From Phocoena phocoena (taxonomy: Eukaryota; Chordata; Mammalia; Artiodactyla; Phocoenidae): a stretch of 64,000 bases of DNA. Positions within the stretch are counted from its first letter, which is position 1. Each line of letters starts with the position of its first letter. Of the stretch, positions 20,151 to 38,797 are shown piece after piece. The translations under genes were made by a program, and so were the position numbers. The notes under the pieces were generated by a model, which saw nothing but the letters and a program-made list of their open reading frames with translations, did not search any database and was not told where the DNA came from. The stretch covers positions 82,619,951 to 82,683,950 of the forward strand of contig NC_089225.1 of NCBI RefSeq assembly GCF_963924675.1, read 5' to 3'.

Positions 20151-20273
20151 TTATTTTTTTGTTTTGGCCATGCCATGCGGCTTGTGGGATCTTAGTTCCC
20201 CGACCAGGGATTGAACCTGAGCCACCACAGTGAAAGCGCCAAGTCCTAACCACTGGACCACCACGGAATTCCC
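20151..20273 (-). mobile_element. Short tRNA-derived SINE, older CHR-related type
   Basis: A T-rich start, then ttttggccatgccatgcggc, atgtgggatc-like and ccctggtc-like phrases, ending ccacggaattccc. This is the reverse complement of the same tRNA-like head as the other SINEs, but with a different short body and more substitutions. Confidence 0.85.
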
Positions 20274-20276
20274 TTA

Positions 20277-21550
20277 TTAAAAAGCAGAAATCAACAGAAT
20301 TGAAAGCAGAAAAACAATAGAGAAAATCAATGAAACCAAAATCTGCTTAAGATATCAATAAAATTGATAAACTTCTAGCCAAATTGAGGGAAAAAAAGTG
20401 AAAAATTACTCATACCAGAAGTGAATCACCACTGACTTCACAGACATCAACATGATAATAAGGGACTACTACAGGCTAATCTGTGCACATAAATAAGATG
20501 ATTTAGATGAAATGGATCAATTTCTTGACAACTACAAATTTCCCAAACTAATTCAATAATAAGTAGATAACCTGGATAGTTCTCTGTTAAAGAAATTGAA
20601 TTTATAGTTAAATACCTTCCAAGAGGGAAAACTCTAGGCCCAGATGGTTTCAGTGGCAAATTTTACCAAATGTTTAACGGAGAAATTACACCAATTCCTC
20701 ACACTCTCTTCAGAAAATTGAAAAGTGGCATAACTTCCCAACTCATTATATGAGGCAATATTACCCTCATATTGAAACCATATAAAAACAGTGCAAGAAA
20801 ACTAAAGACCAGTATCCCTTGGGAACATAGGTGCAAACCAAATCTAGCAATGTATAAAAAAAAATACATCACAACCAGGTAGAGTGTCTGTTGCGAATGC
20901 AAGGCTGGTTCAACATTTGATGATCAGTTAATAATCAGTCACATTAATAGACTTATCAAGAAAAAGTACATGATCATATCAGTAGATGCAGAAAAAGCAT
21001 TTGAGAAAATTCAACATCCATTTAGGATCAAAGTTTTTAGCAAACTAGGGTTAGAAGGGAATACCTAAATCTCTACAAAAATCGTACAGCTAGCTTCATA
21101 TTTAATGGTGAAAAACTGAGTGCTTTCCCCATAAAATAGAGACTAGGGTGGAATGTTCACTTTCACTCTTCTTAGTCACTATTGTACTATAAGACAAAGC
21201 AAATGCAATAAGAATAGAAAATAAAAGACATTTATATTGGGAAGGAAGAAATAAAACTATTTGCAGATCACATAATTATCTGCGTAGAAAATCCTAAGGA
21301 ATCTATCAGAAATCTATAATTAATGAATTTAGCAACATTGTAGGGCACAATATCTATACACAAAATTTAATCATTTTTGTATACTAGCAACGAGCAATTG
21401 GAAACTGCAATTTAAAAAATACTATTTACAATAGGTCTAAAAAGAATGAGGTACGTAGATATCTATCTAACAAAATATGTATAGAATCTATATGCTAAAA
21501 ACTAGAGAACACAGATGAAACAAATTAGAGAAGACCAAATAAAAACACAT
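20277..21550 (+). mobile_element. Old LINE-1 ORF2 fragment, sense
   Basis: Phrases typical of L1 ORF2 appear on the + strand: gaaatcaacagaattgaaa, aaattgataaacttctagcc, ggcccagatggtttcag, aatagacttatcaag and atcagtagatgcagaaaaag. Many stops and indels are present, so this is an old copy. It is interrupted on its left by the SINE at 20151-20273. Confidence 0.85.
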
Positions 21551-21589
21551 GTTTATTCCATAACTTAGGTATAAAAAGAAACATTTGTA

Positions 21590-22015
21590 ATCCACCACTA
21601 CTAATATTTTTGTATATTATCCTTCCTGTATTTTTATGTATATATTTGGTTTAACCAAAATGGTAGTTTCATTTGCTACTACTTTCTTAAAATGTACTGT
21701 GAACATTTTTCCATGCCATCATATGATTGTCTAATATTCCATTATGTTATGTATTAGAGGATTTAAACTTATTTCCCGGTTTTAGACCTAATTTACCAGT
21801 TTCTTCTTTATTATAAATAGTATCGATTGTCTCTGTAGTCATATTTTTATGCTTATCCACAATGACTTCCCTAGAATAAGTGGAATTACCGGTATGGAGC
21901 AATTATGATAATAATTACTGTTACATTGCCCTCAAAGATGTTCTACCAACTACTATACCAACCAGCATTTTCTCTTTAACTTCACACTTAGCTTTTCTAG
22001 GAAAACCTGATTTGA
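21590..22015 (+). repeat. Decayed L1 3'-end-like sequence
   Basis: Phrases such as taatattccattatgttatg, agtggaattaccggtatgg and acattgccctcaaagatgtt match the general pattern of old mammalian L1 3' ends on the minus strand. The family is uncertain. It is the insertion target of the LAGE3 retrocopy. Confidence 0.5.
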
Positions 22016-22028
22016 GAATATCCTTATG

Positions 22029-23560
22029 GGGGGCGCAGGCAGGATGGCGGGTGGCACTGAAGTCCTGGGCAGCTGGGGTGGCAGGGGTGGCCAGGTGGCC
22101 CCTGCAGCGCGGATGCTGCCGCCGCTGTAAACTACAGAGCTCTGCGTGCCGTGGTGGCACAGCACTCTTCGGGGCCGGGTGGACACCCCGCATCCACGGC
22201 CAAAGGTCCGGGAAGCCGGCCACACGTATCTGCCCAAAGCGTGCCTTTCCCATCCACCTTGGAGGCGGAGATTGCCCGTGGGTCCCTGGCCCCAGGTGCC
22301 GAAGCGCACCAAGGGGCGATTGGGAAGGAGCTCATAGCGGCAGCGTCCTGGTGGTCCGCTGGAGAGCTGGATTCCCACCTTCTCCGAATTTCCATCGTCA
22401 ACTTTCTTGACCAGCTTTCTCTGGTGATCCGGACCATGCAGCGCTTTGGGCCCCCTGTTGCCCACTAAGTCAGGGCTAGGGAAAGGGGTTAAGGTCTAAA
22501 CTTGTGTCCCTTCCTAGACAGTGCATCCCTCCTAGGGCAGTGATTCCTGCAGTAGTTGCCACTTTACTATGGGGGCCTCATCTTTTGCCTCTACTGGCCC
22601 TTGGGTGCTGAGGGTTCACTTGCTTTGTTTGGTGCTTAAATGTTTCTTAACTACTGAAAATAAAACTGAGCTACGATGCAGTGTCTGACTTTATTTTCAA
22701 ATATAGCACCTTTAAATATTCTTTCCTTTGTCCTTAGATTGGAGGGGAGGTTCTGTGATTCAGATATTCAAGTAGTACAAACGTAATTGAAGACAGTTTA
22801 AGAAGTGGAAGAGGATAGGTCCTGTCATTCAGTATTAACTACTGTCCACATTCTGGAATATTTTCTTAGTTTTATAGTTGTATTTATGTAGTAAATATGT
22901 AACAGTAATAATATTTTGCAAGTTTAGCATTTTTCCTGATATTTTTCATCTAACATGAACCTTTTTCTAAAAGTTCTTCAAAAGCATTATTGAATGGATA
23001 CATAAAAGATACATTATTGAATGTTTAAATTATTTTCAATTTTTGCCATATTATAGGTAATGATTCAGTGGAATGCTTGTATATAGAGCTTTGCCTGAAT
23101 GATTGTTTTCTTAAGATAGACTACAAGAGGTAGAATTGGTTAAATATTTAAAGCTCTCAATCTGCAGTGTGTGAAATTGCTTGCCAAACTGTACAGAAAA
23201 TGTACCCTCCCACCAGAATGCTGGTTTCCCACATCCCAGTCACTACTGGGTCTCCTTAGTAAAATTTGTTTAAAAACTGGGTTTGTATGACAAGAGCAAA
23301 CGACCGAGAAACACTCGAATAAGGAGCTTCGTGGCTTACTGGCCTTGTCTCAGATCAGTGAAGAAAAACTGCTAGGACAGTCATATAGGCCTTTTGTTAG
23401 GAAGAGTTAGCTTCCTGTAAAAGATGTTGTATCCTGCAGCCTTTCTAAACTCATTTATTCTAGTAGCTCTTTGGTAGATGCCGTTGGATTTTCATCATTG
23501 GTGATCACGTTTTCTAAGAATAAAGGCAGATTTGCTTCTCTCTTTAAAAAAAGAAAAAAA
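22029..23560 (+). pseudogene. LAGE3: LAGE3 processed retropseudogene with long read-through 3' tail
   Basis: The GC-rich 22029-22470 segment translates, with shifts, to the conserved part of LAGE3, the Pcc1-type subunit of the KEOPS/EKC tRNA-modification (t6A) complex: VPFPSTLEAEIARGSLAPGA, then RISIVNFLDQLSL and RTMQRFGPPV. The ATG at 22044 is in another frame and meets a stop after 28 codons, and the stretch around 22331-22375 is frameshifted, so it is a pseudogene. No introns are present. A poly-A tail (23546-23560) follows AATAAA at 23519-23524. The 12-base duplication aatatccttatg brackets everything (22017-22028, 23560-23571), so the copy is about 1.5 kb. An earlier AATAAA at 22659-22664 was evidently not used. 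Confidence 0.9.
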
Positions 23561-23571
23561 ATATCCTTATG

Positions 23572-23884
23572 AGGACTTCCCTGGTGGCGCAGTGGTTAAG
23601 AATCTGCCTGCCAATGCAGGGGACATGAGTTCGATCCCTGGTTCGGGAAGATCCCACATGCCATGCACCAACTAAGCCCATGGGCCACAACTACCAAGTT
23701 TGCTCTCTAGAGCCCGTGAGCCACAACTACTGAGCCCACGTGCCACAACTACTGAAGCCCATGCATCTAGAGCCCATGCTTCACAACAAGAGAAGCCACC
23801 GCAACGAAGAGTAGCCCCCGCTCGCCACAACTAGAGAAAGCCTGCATGCAGCAAACGAAGACCCAACACAACCAAAAAAAAAAA
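23572..23884 (+). mobile_element. Long CHR-type SINE
   Basis: Begins aggacttccctggtggcgc, with the B box gttcgatccctgg, then repeated ccacaactactgag-like units, and ends in an A run at 23873-23884. Its right flank gaatatccatatg (23885-23897) matches the target-site duplication already made by the LAGE3 retrocopy, so it inserted at that junction. Confidence 0.94.
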
Positions 23885-24054
23885 GAATATCCATATGTGC
23901 TTGAACTTCAAAACTGTGAAATTGATGTTTAATTATCATGGAGCTTTCATGACTTCTTCAGTTGTCTCAGCAATGATCTGTTTTAAATATTCGATAACAC
24001 TGTCTCCCAAATCATTGATTTCCTACAAATATAGTAGTAGTTACGGTAACAATT

Positions 24055-24240
24055 ATAATAATAACTATAATTTATTGAGAGCTTGCTACTTTTCTGGCAT
24101 TATATTAAGCACATTAAATCTTAATCTTTATGATGACAATTACTGTCAGCCCCATCTTACAGGTGATGGTACTGAGCTTCAGAGAATTAAGATTTGTACC
24201 CAGGTCTAGTTCCAAAGCTTATAGCCACACACGTCTGTAC
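24055..24240 (+). mobile_element. MIR SINE relic
   Basis: Shows the MIR pattern: tattgagagcttgctactt, aagcacattaaatc, atcttacaggtgatg, actgagcttcagagaatt. Confidence 0.65.
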
Positions 24241-24260
24241 TGCCTCTTTAAAAGATGTCT

Positions 24261-24650
24261 TTTTTTAATTTTTGGCTGTGTTGGGTCTTCATAGCTGTGC
24301 GTGGGCTTTCTCTAGTTGCTGCGAGCGGGGGCTACTCTTCGTTGTGGTACCTGGGCTTCTCACTGCAGTGGCTTCTCTTGTTGTGGAGAACGGGATCTAG
24401 GTGCACGGGCTTCAGTAGTTGCAGCATGCAGGCTCAGTAGTTGCAGCACGTGGGCTCAGTAGTTGCAGCAGGGCTCGTAGGGTGCACAGGCTTCCGTAGT
24501 TGTGGCGGGCTCCAGAGTGCAGGCTCGGTAGTTGTGGCTCACAAGCTTAGTTGCTTTGTGGCATGTGGGATCTTCCTGGACCAGGGACCAAACCCGTGTC
24601 CCCTGCATTGGCAGGTGGATTCTTAACCACTGCGCCACCAGAGAAGTCCC
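24261..24650 (-). mobile_element. Long CHR-type SINE, antisense
   Basis: The reverse complement starts gggacttctctggtggcgc and carries a long body of repeated gttgcagca / gtagttgtgg units. The flank taaaagatgtct (24249-24260) is repeated with one change as taaaaggtgtct at 24651-24662. Confidence 0.94.
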
Positions 24651-24662
24651 TAAAAGGTGTCT

Positions 24663-25598
<936 letters not shown>

Positions 25599-25974
25599 TA
25601 GGTGTCTATCGTTCATTAAATACCCTTTTTTCTTTAGAGCTCTGATCTAGAACTTTATGAATCAGTGACCTCTCCAATCCAATTTTTAAAATGTTCAATT
25701 TTTAAAAGATGACTTTTAACTAATTTGCTTGCCTTTTATGGATTATAAGTTCGGTATGTGTAGAGCTTTGTGTGTATATGTTTTTCACCATGGAGTTATT
25801 TCCTTTACTCTTAACCTGTGACATAGAATTTGTTTTGATTCCATTTACTTCTGTCTTCCTGATACCACCTCTTTGAGCTAGGGTTAGTGACGATGTGTAT
25901 TTGAATATTTTACAATTTCTTTATTTGATCCTAAGTCACTTCTGTTTTGCTGAATTATATTTTATACACACACA

Positions 25975-27115
25975 CATTTTTTAACAGCCCTTTTTTACTG
26001 TGGTAAAATACACTTAATATAAAATTTGCTATTTTAACCATTTTAAAATGTACAATTTAGTGGCATTAAGTACATTCCTCATGTTGTGTAATAATCACCA
26101 CTGTCCAGCTTCAGAACATTTTCATCACCTGAAAAAGAAACCCTGGACCCATTAAGCAGTCACTAGCTATTATCCCTTCCCCCAACCACTGGCAACCACC
26201 AATCTACTCTCTGTCTCTATGGATTTGCCTATTCTGGGTATTTCATATAAATGAAGTCATTCAGTATGTGACCTTTTGTGCCCAGCTTCTTTCATTTAGC
26301 TTAGTATTTTCACTATGTTGTAGCATGTATCATTACTTTCTTTCCTTTTTATGGCTGAATAATATTCCATTGTGTGGAATGGATGATGGACATCGTGTTG
26401 CTTTCCTTGTGGCTGTTGTGAATAGTATTGCTGTAAACATCTGTGGATAAGTGTTTGTTTCAACACCTGTTTCTAATTCTCTTGCTTATGTACTGGAAGA
26501 ATTACTGGGTCATATGGTAATTCTGTGTTTAACTTACTGAGGAATTGCCAAACGGTTTTTAACAGCAGCTGCATCATTTTACATTCCTATCAGCAATGTT
26601 TGAGGGTTTCAGTTTCTCTACAACCTTACCAAGACTTGTCTTTTTTTTTTTAATTATGGTCATCCTAGTGGGTGTGCAGTGGTATCTTATGATTTCATTG
26701 CAATTCCCTAATGACTAATGACATTGAGTATCTTTTCAGGTACTTGTTGGCCATTTGTATATCTTCTTTAAAAAAATGTCTATTCAAGTCTTTTGCCCAT
26801 TTTTAAATTGGATTGTTTGACTTCTTGTGGTTGAACTGTAAGAGGTTTTTTTTTTCAATAATAGACCCTTATTGGATATATTGTCTATAAATATGTAGGT
26901 TGTCTTTTCACTTTCTCCATAGTGGCCTTTGATGCACAAAAGCTTTGAATTTTGAAGTCCAGTTTATCTGTTTCTTTCTTTTGTTGCTTATGTTATTGAT
27001 ATCTTATCTAAGAAACCATTCCCAAATCCAGGGTCATGAAGACTTACTCCTATTGTTTCCTCTAAGAGCTTTAACTCTTATATTTAGATCTTTGATCCAT
27101 TTGCAATTATATTAT
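25975..27115 (-). mobile_element. Old LINE-1 3' end, antisense
   Basis: Starts with a T-rich stretch and ctgtggtaaaatacacttaa, then aaccaccaatctactctctg, ggctgaataatattccattg, tgcccatttttaaattggatt and atctttgatccatttgcaatt. This is the usual order of an antisense L1 3' UTR and ORF2 end. It is much diverged and non-coding. Confidence 0.88.
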
Positions 27116-27189
27116 CTTTATTTGTACTAAACTTATTATTTTATTTTGAAAACTGTATTTGGAATAAACTCCTAAATAGCTAGTTAAGA

Positions 27190-27420
27190 ACTTCCTTGTA
27201 ACAGTGAAAGAGTAAAATATATCAAGCTGTAAGTCTGAAGATTTATGTTCAAATCTTATTCCTGTACCTGTAAATCACATGGCATCTTGGGCCTGTCTTA
27301 GATTCCTCAGGTATATACTGTTGATATGCATAATAACATTGGTTTTTTTCTTGGGGTTGTTTGGGTCAAATGAGATAAGGAAAGTGAATGTTTTTATAAA
27401 ATGGTGCCAAAAAAATGTAA
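27190..27420 (+). mobile_element. MIR SINE relic
   Basis: The phrases gttcaaatcttattcctgta, ggcctgtcttagattcctca and gtcaaatgagataagg fit a decayed MIR on the + strand. Confidence 0.55.
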
Positions 27421-27429
27421 AGTACCTGA

Positions 27430-28823
<1,394 letters not shown>

Positions 28824-28834
28824 AAGTGAAATTG

Positions 28835-28974
28835 GGGGAATTCCCTGGCAGTCCAGTGGTTAGGACTCTGCACTTTTATTGCCGAGGGCCTGGGTTCGAT
28901 CCCTGGTCAGGGACCTAAGATTCCACAAGCCACACAGCATGGCTAAATGAATGAATGAATGAATGAATGAAAGT
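28835..28974 (+). mobile_element. Short CHR-related SINE with GAAT tail
   Basis: Starts gggaattccctggcagtcca, has the B box gttcgatccctggtc, and ends in a (gaat)n run at 28947-28970. The duplication aagtgaaattg is at 28824-28834 and 28975-28985. It is the same older type as the element at 20151. Confidence 0.94.
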
Positions 28975-28985
28975 AAGTGAAATTG

Positions 28986-30275
<1,290 letters not shown>

Positions 30276-30554
30276 TAAGTACTTGAAAGAATTTAAAATT
30301 ATTTTATTCTGAGAAATGGGATTGTAAAATTGTGGAAAATATTTGCTTGAAATTCTAATACTATGCATTCCCAGAATCCAACAATTGATACTATATATCA
30401 GCTGTTAGGAGTCTATTAGTGTTAACTGAAACTATTGAAGAAGGCTTCTTAGGACTGGGTTGATTTGGAGCTGGACCTTGAAACTAGAAAATATTTTGAG
30501 CTGAATGATAATGAAAATGTATCAAATTTATGGGATACAGCTGAGGTATTTATA

Positions 30555-31300
30555 TGGAAAGTACAGTGTGAAATATAAACTTTTAAGCAAAAGGAAGAAA
30601 TTATAAAGATAAAAGCAGAAGTCCATGAAAGATAAAACCAAAAAACAAAAAGAAAGATCAAAGAAAACAAAAGTTGGTTATTAAAAATCAGGTAACCAAG
30701 CAATAAACCTCCAGCCAGATTGGTTAGGAAATAAAGACAACATAAATTACCAGTATCAAGAACGAGAGAGGAGATAACATTACAAATACTAAAATGATTG
30801 AAAAGAAATACATTAAAATAATTAAAAGGAAATGATAGGGACTTCCCTGGTGGTCCAGTGGGTAAGACTCCGCACTCCCAATGCAAGGTGCCTGGATTTG
30901 ATCCCTGGTCAGGGAACTAGATCCTGCGTGCATGCCGCAACTGTAAGAGTTCGCATGCTGCAACTTAAAGAGTCCACATGCCGCAGCTAAGTCCACATTC
31001 TGCAACTGAAAGATCCCACATGCCGCAACTAAAGATCCTGCATGCCTCAGTGACGATTCCGTGTGCGGCAACTAAGACCAAGCGCAGCCTAAACAAATAA
31101 ATAAATATTAAAAAAAAATTCCAGACATCATTAAAAAAAAAAAAGGAAATGGCAACTTTATGCCAATAAATTTGACAATTTAAATGAAATGGACAAATTC
31201 CTTGAAAGATATGAATTATCAAACCTCTCCCGGGAAAAAATAGCCTTAGATATATTTTAAAATTTTGAATTTGTAGTTTAAAAACTTCCCCTAAACAAAT
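30555..31300 (+). mobile_element. Old LINE-1 ORF2 fragment, sense, split by a SINE
   Basis: L1 ORF2 phrases on the + strand (gttggttattaaaaatcagg, aacctccagccagattggtt) continue after the SINE with atgccaataaatttgacaa and gaaatggacaaattccttga. Heavily mutated. Confidence 0.75.
30835..31140 (+). mobile_element. Long CHR-related SINE nested in old L1
   Basis: Contains gggacttccctggtggtcca and the B box tttgatccctggtcagg, then repeated atgccgcaact units and an A-rich tail. The duplication aaaaggaaatg is at 30824-30834 and 31141-31151. Confidence 0.93.
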
Positions 31301-32133
31301 ATAAAGCATACTCATTTTCTCATCTCTCCTTTGTTACCATACATATTAAACCTGTATATGTTTTAAGCCCAACAGTACAGTTTAATGCAGTTACTGTTTT
31401 ATGCACTTGTCTTTAAATCAGTTAAGAGAAGAAAAAACTATGTAATTATGCTTTCCTTTATATTTCCCTGCATATTTACCTACTTATACACTTCATTTCT
31501 TGGTGTACATTCAGATTACCATCTGGTGCCATTTCCTTTTAAGCCTGAAGGACTTCCTTCAGTATTCCTTGTAAGGAAGGTCTATAAGCCACAAATTCTC
31601 TTAGTCTTTTATTATCTGTTGAGATTTTTATTTTGTCTCCATTTTTGACTACTTTTTAAAAAATTGAGATATATTTTTTGAAAATTGAGATTCACTTAAC
31701 GTAAAATTGACTATTTTAAAGTGCACAGTTCAGTGTTTTTTTAGTATATTCACAGAGTTGTGCAACATCATCACTATCTAGTCCAAGAACATTTCCATCA
31801 CCCCAAAAGGAGATCTTATACCTTTCAACAGTCAGTCCCAATTTTCTCTCCTCACATCCTCTAGCAACCACTAATTGGCTTTCTTTCTCTATGGATTTGC
31901 CTATTTTGAACATTTCATGTATTTCATTCAATATGTTGTTTTTTATGTCTGGCTTTTTTCATTCAGTTTAATGTTTCCATCCATTTGTTTTTGTGGCTGA
32001 ATAATATTCCATTATATGGATATACAGTTTTTGTTTATCCGTTCAGCAGTTGATGGACATTTACGTAGTTTCTTTTTTTTTTTTTTTGGCTATTATGAAT
32101 AATACTGCCTTGAATATTCATGTACACATTTTT

Positions 32134-32329
32134 TTTTTTGGTACGCGGGCCTCTCACTGTTGTGGCTTCTCCCGTTGTGGAGCACAGGCTCCGGATGCGC
32201 AGGCTCAGCGGCCATGGCTCACGGGCCCAGCCACTCCGCGGCATGTGGGATCTTCCCGGACCGGGGCACGAACCCGTGTCCCCTGCATCAGCAGGCGGGC
32301 TCTCAACCACTGCGCCACCAGGGAAGTCA
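32134..32329 (-). mobile_element. CHR-type SINE nested in old L1
   Basis: Minus-strand short-form SINE. The phrase catgtacacattttt precedes it (32119-32133) and is repeated from 32330. Confidence 0.95.
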
Positions 32330-32829
32330 CATGTACACATTTTTCTATCAACTTATGTTTTCATTTATCTTGGGTATAAAAAGAAACACTAGGAGTGGAT
32401 TTGCTGATCATGTGTTAATTCTATGTTTAACCTTTTAAGGAATTGTGAAACTTTTCATAATGACTGTACCATTTTACATTCCCTCAGCAATGTATGAAAG
32501 TTCTAATTTCTCCAAATCTACCCCAACTTCTATTATTCTCTGTTGTTGTTTTTTAAATTTATGATACCATCCTAGAATGTTAGAGGTGGTATCTTGTGAT
32601 TTTAATTTGCATTTCCCTAATGACTAATGATGCTGAACATCTTTTTATGTATTTGTTGGCCATTTATATGTCTTTTTTGGAGAAATCTTTATGCAGATCC
32701 TTTGCCTATTTTTTAATTGCGTTGTCTTTTAGTTATTGAGTTGTAAGTGTTCTTTACATATTTTAGCAACAAGTCCCTTATTAGATACAGGATTTACAAA
32801 AATGTTCTTCCACTAAATTGTGGTTTGTT

Positions 32830-33033
32830 TTTTTTTTTTGGTGGTACGCGGGCCTCTCACTGTTGTGGCATCTCCCGTTGCGGAGCACAGGCTCCAGACG
32901 CGCAGGCCCAGCGACCATGGCTCACGGGCCCAGCCGCTCCGCGGCATGTGGGATCTTCCCAGACCGGGGCACAAACCCATGTCCCCTGCATTGGCAGGCG
33001 GACTCTCAACCACTGTGCCACCAGGGAAGCCCT
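32830..33033 (-). mobile_element. CHR-type SINE nested in old L1
   Basis: Minus-strand short-form SINE with its T run at 32829-32839 and head ending gggaagccc. The flanks (aaattgtggtttg and gaattgttttttt) give only a weak duplication. Confidence 0.92.
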
Positions 33034-34593
33034 GAATTGTTTTTTTTTTACTTTCTGTTGGTATCTTTCGATGTACAAAAAATTTTGATGAATTTCCTTT
33101 CATCTATTTTTTTCTAAGAGTTTTATATTTTATCTCTTACGTTAGGTCTTTGATCCATTTTGAGTTAACTTTTGTATGTGGTGTGATGTAGGGGTCCATA
33201 TTAGTTCTTTTGCATGTGATTCTAGTTGCCCCAGCATCATTGCTTTTTCTTTTGAAGATAGTTTTGCCAGATACAGAATTCTTGATTGACAGTTTTTTCC
33301 TTTCACCATTTTGAATATGTCTTTCCACTACCTTCTGGTTTTCACTACCTTTTGTTTCTGATGAGAAATGTGCTATTAACCTTTTCTATTGTGTCCTGTA
33401 TTGTGGTGCTTTTAGGTTATTCTTTTTGTCCTTGGCTTTTAGTACCTTGGCTTTAGGACCATGTTTGGATATCTTTGTGTTTATCTTGTTTAGAGTTCAT
33501 TGAGCTTCTTGGATGTGTAGATTAATTATTTTCATATTTGAGAAGTTGCTAACATTATTTTTCCAAATATATTTTGGCCCTTTTTCTCTGTTCTCTCCTT
33601 CTGGGTCTCCCTTTGCACATATGTTGTTTTGCTTGATGGTGACCCTTTGAGGTTCTTTCATTCTGCTTGATTCTTCTTTCTTTGTGTTCTTCAGATTGGA
33701 CAATTTCTTTTGATCTGTCTTCAAGAGCCCTGCTTTTTTCTCCTGCAAGTTCAAATATGCTGTTGAGTCCTTGTGCTTTTCAATTTCAGAATTTCTCATT
33801 TGGTTCCTTTTTAAAATGTATATATAATTTCTATCTCTGTATCAATAATACTCTATTTGACTAGGCTTTTTTGCTGTAATGCACTTTGGTTCTTTAAACA
33901 TAGTTTCCTTTAGTTCTTTTCATGTATTTTTATGATAGCTACCTTGAAGTCTTTGTCTACTAAGTTGAGCATCTGAGGTCCCCCAGAGACAGTTTCTTTT
34001 TACTGCTTTTCAGTTTATGGCCCGTATTTTCCTGTTCCTTCCTATGTCTTGTAATTTTTGTGAAAACCATACATTTTAGATAAATTATACCAACTTTGGT
34101 TTCTAATCTCCTCCCTTGATGCTGGTTGTTGTTGTTGTATTTTTGTTTGTTTAGTAGTGACTTTTCTAGATTAAGTCTGTGGAGTCTGTTTTACCTGCAG
34201 TGAATGCCACTGATATCTGTACTTACTGGGTTTTTGTTTTGTTTTGTTTTATTTTTAAAGCCTTGCTTACTAGGGGTTGCCCCTGGATCAGCATAGCTTA
34301 GTGGTCAGCCAGTGATTAGTTTGTTTTTTGTGTTTAAACCCCTTGATCAGTATGACTGCCACTCTTTGCCAGTGGATCTGTATGTGGTTTAGAGAATGCA
34401 TTCAAATTTGATGATTTACACATCTGCCCTGACTTTTACTTGTTATGATTGTAAAGCCTCACATTCAGCCAAGAATGAGTAGCTAAGTCTCAAGTATATA
34501 ATTTATTCTGGACATCACTTTGTTTGGGTTATAAACAACACATGGCAAATAATTCTCAGAACTTATTTTAATACTATAAATTGACCAGGTTCA

Positions 34594-34959
34594 TGGGACT
34601 TCCCTGGTGGCACAGTGGTTAAGAATCCACCTGCCAATGCAGGGGGCACAGGTTCAATCCCTGGTCTGGGAAGATCCCACGTGACGTGGAGCAGCTAAGC
34701 CCGTGTGCCACAGCTACTGAGCCTGCGCTCTAGAGCTCGTGAGCCACAAGTACTGAACCCGCGTGCCACAACTACTGAAGCCCACACGCCTAGAGTCTGT
34801 GCTCCACAACAAGAGAAACCACCGCAATGGGAAGCCCACACACTGCAACGAAGAGTAGCCTCCACTCACCGCAACTAGAGAAAGCCCATGCACAGCAGTG
34901 AAGACCCAATGCAGCCAAAAATAAATGAATAAATAAATAAATACATTTATTAAAAGAAA
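34594..34959 (+). mobile_element. Long CHR-type SINE
   Basis: gggacttccctggtggcaca head, repeated gccacaactactga units, ataaataaataa tail. The 16-base duplication aaattgaccaggttca is exact at 34578-34593 and 34960-34975. Confidence 0.97.
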
Positions 34960-34975
34960 AAATTGACCAGGTTCA

Positions 34976-38797
<3,822 letters not shown>

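Larger units (their letters stand above)
31652..34490 (-). mobile_element. Old LINE-1 (L1/HAL1-like), antisense, with two nested SINEs
   Basis: Runs from an L1 3' end (gagattcacttaacgtaaaa, gctgaataatattccattat), through ORF2-end phrases (tgacctaat-like, ctttgatccattttgagtt), to ORF1-like and 5' parts (gagcttcttggatgtgtaga, gtgaaaaccatacattttag). The direct step from the ORF2 end to ORF1-like sequence near 33260 suggests an internal deletion or a HAL1-type element. Non-coding. Confidence 0.7.

Noticed and set aside
22151..22468. A 105-codon frame as a working LAGE3 gene
   Set aside because: The original ATG is in another frame, the segment near 22331-22375 is shifted relative to LAGE3, and there is a poly-A tail with a target-site duplication. 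It is a retropseudogene.
23700..23870. CRISPR-like spaced repeats (ccacaactactgag units)
   Set aside because: These are irregular internal repeats of the long CHR SINE in a mammalian intron, with no regular repeat-spacer structure.
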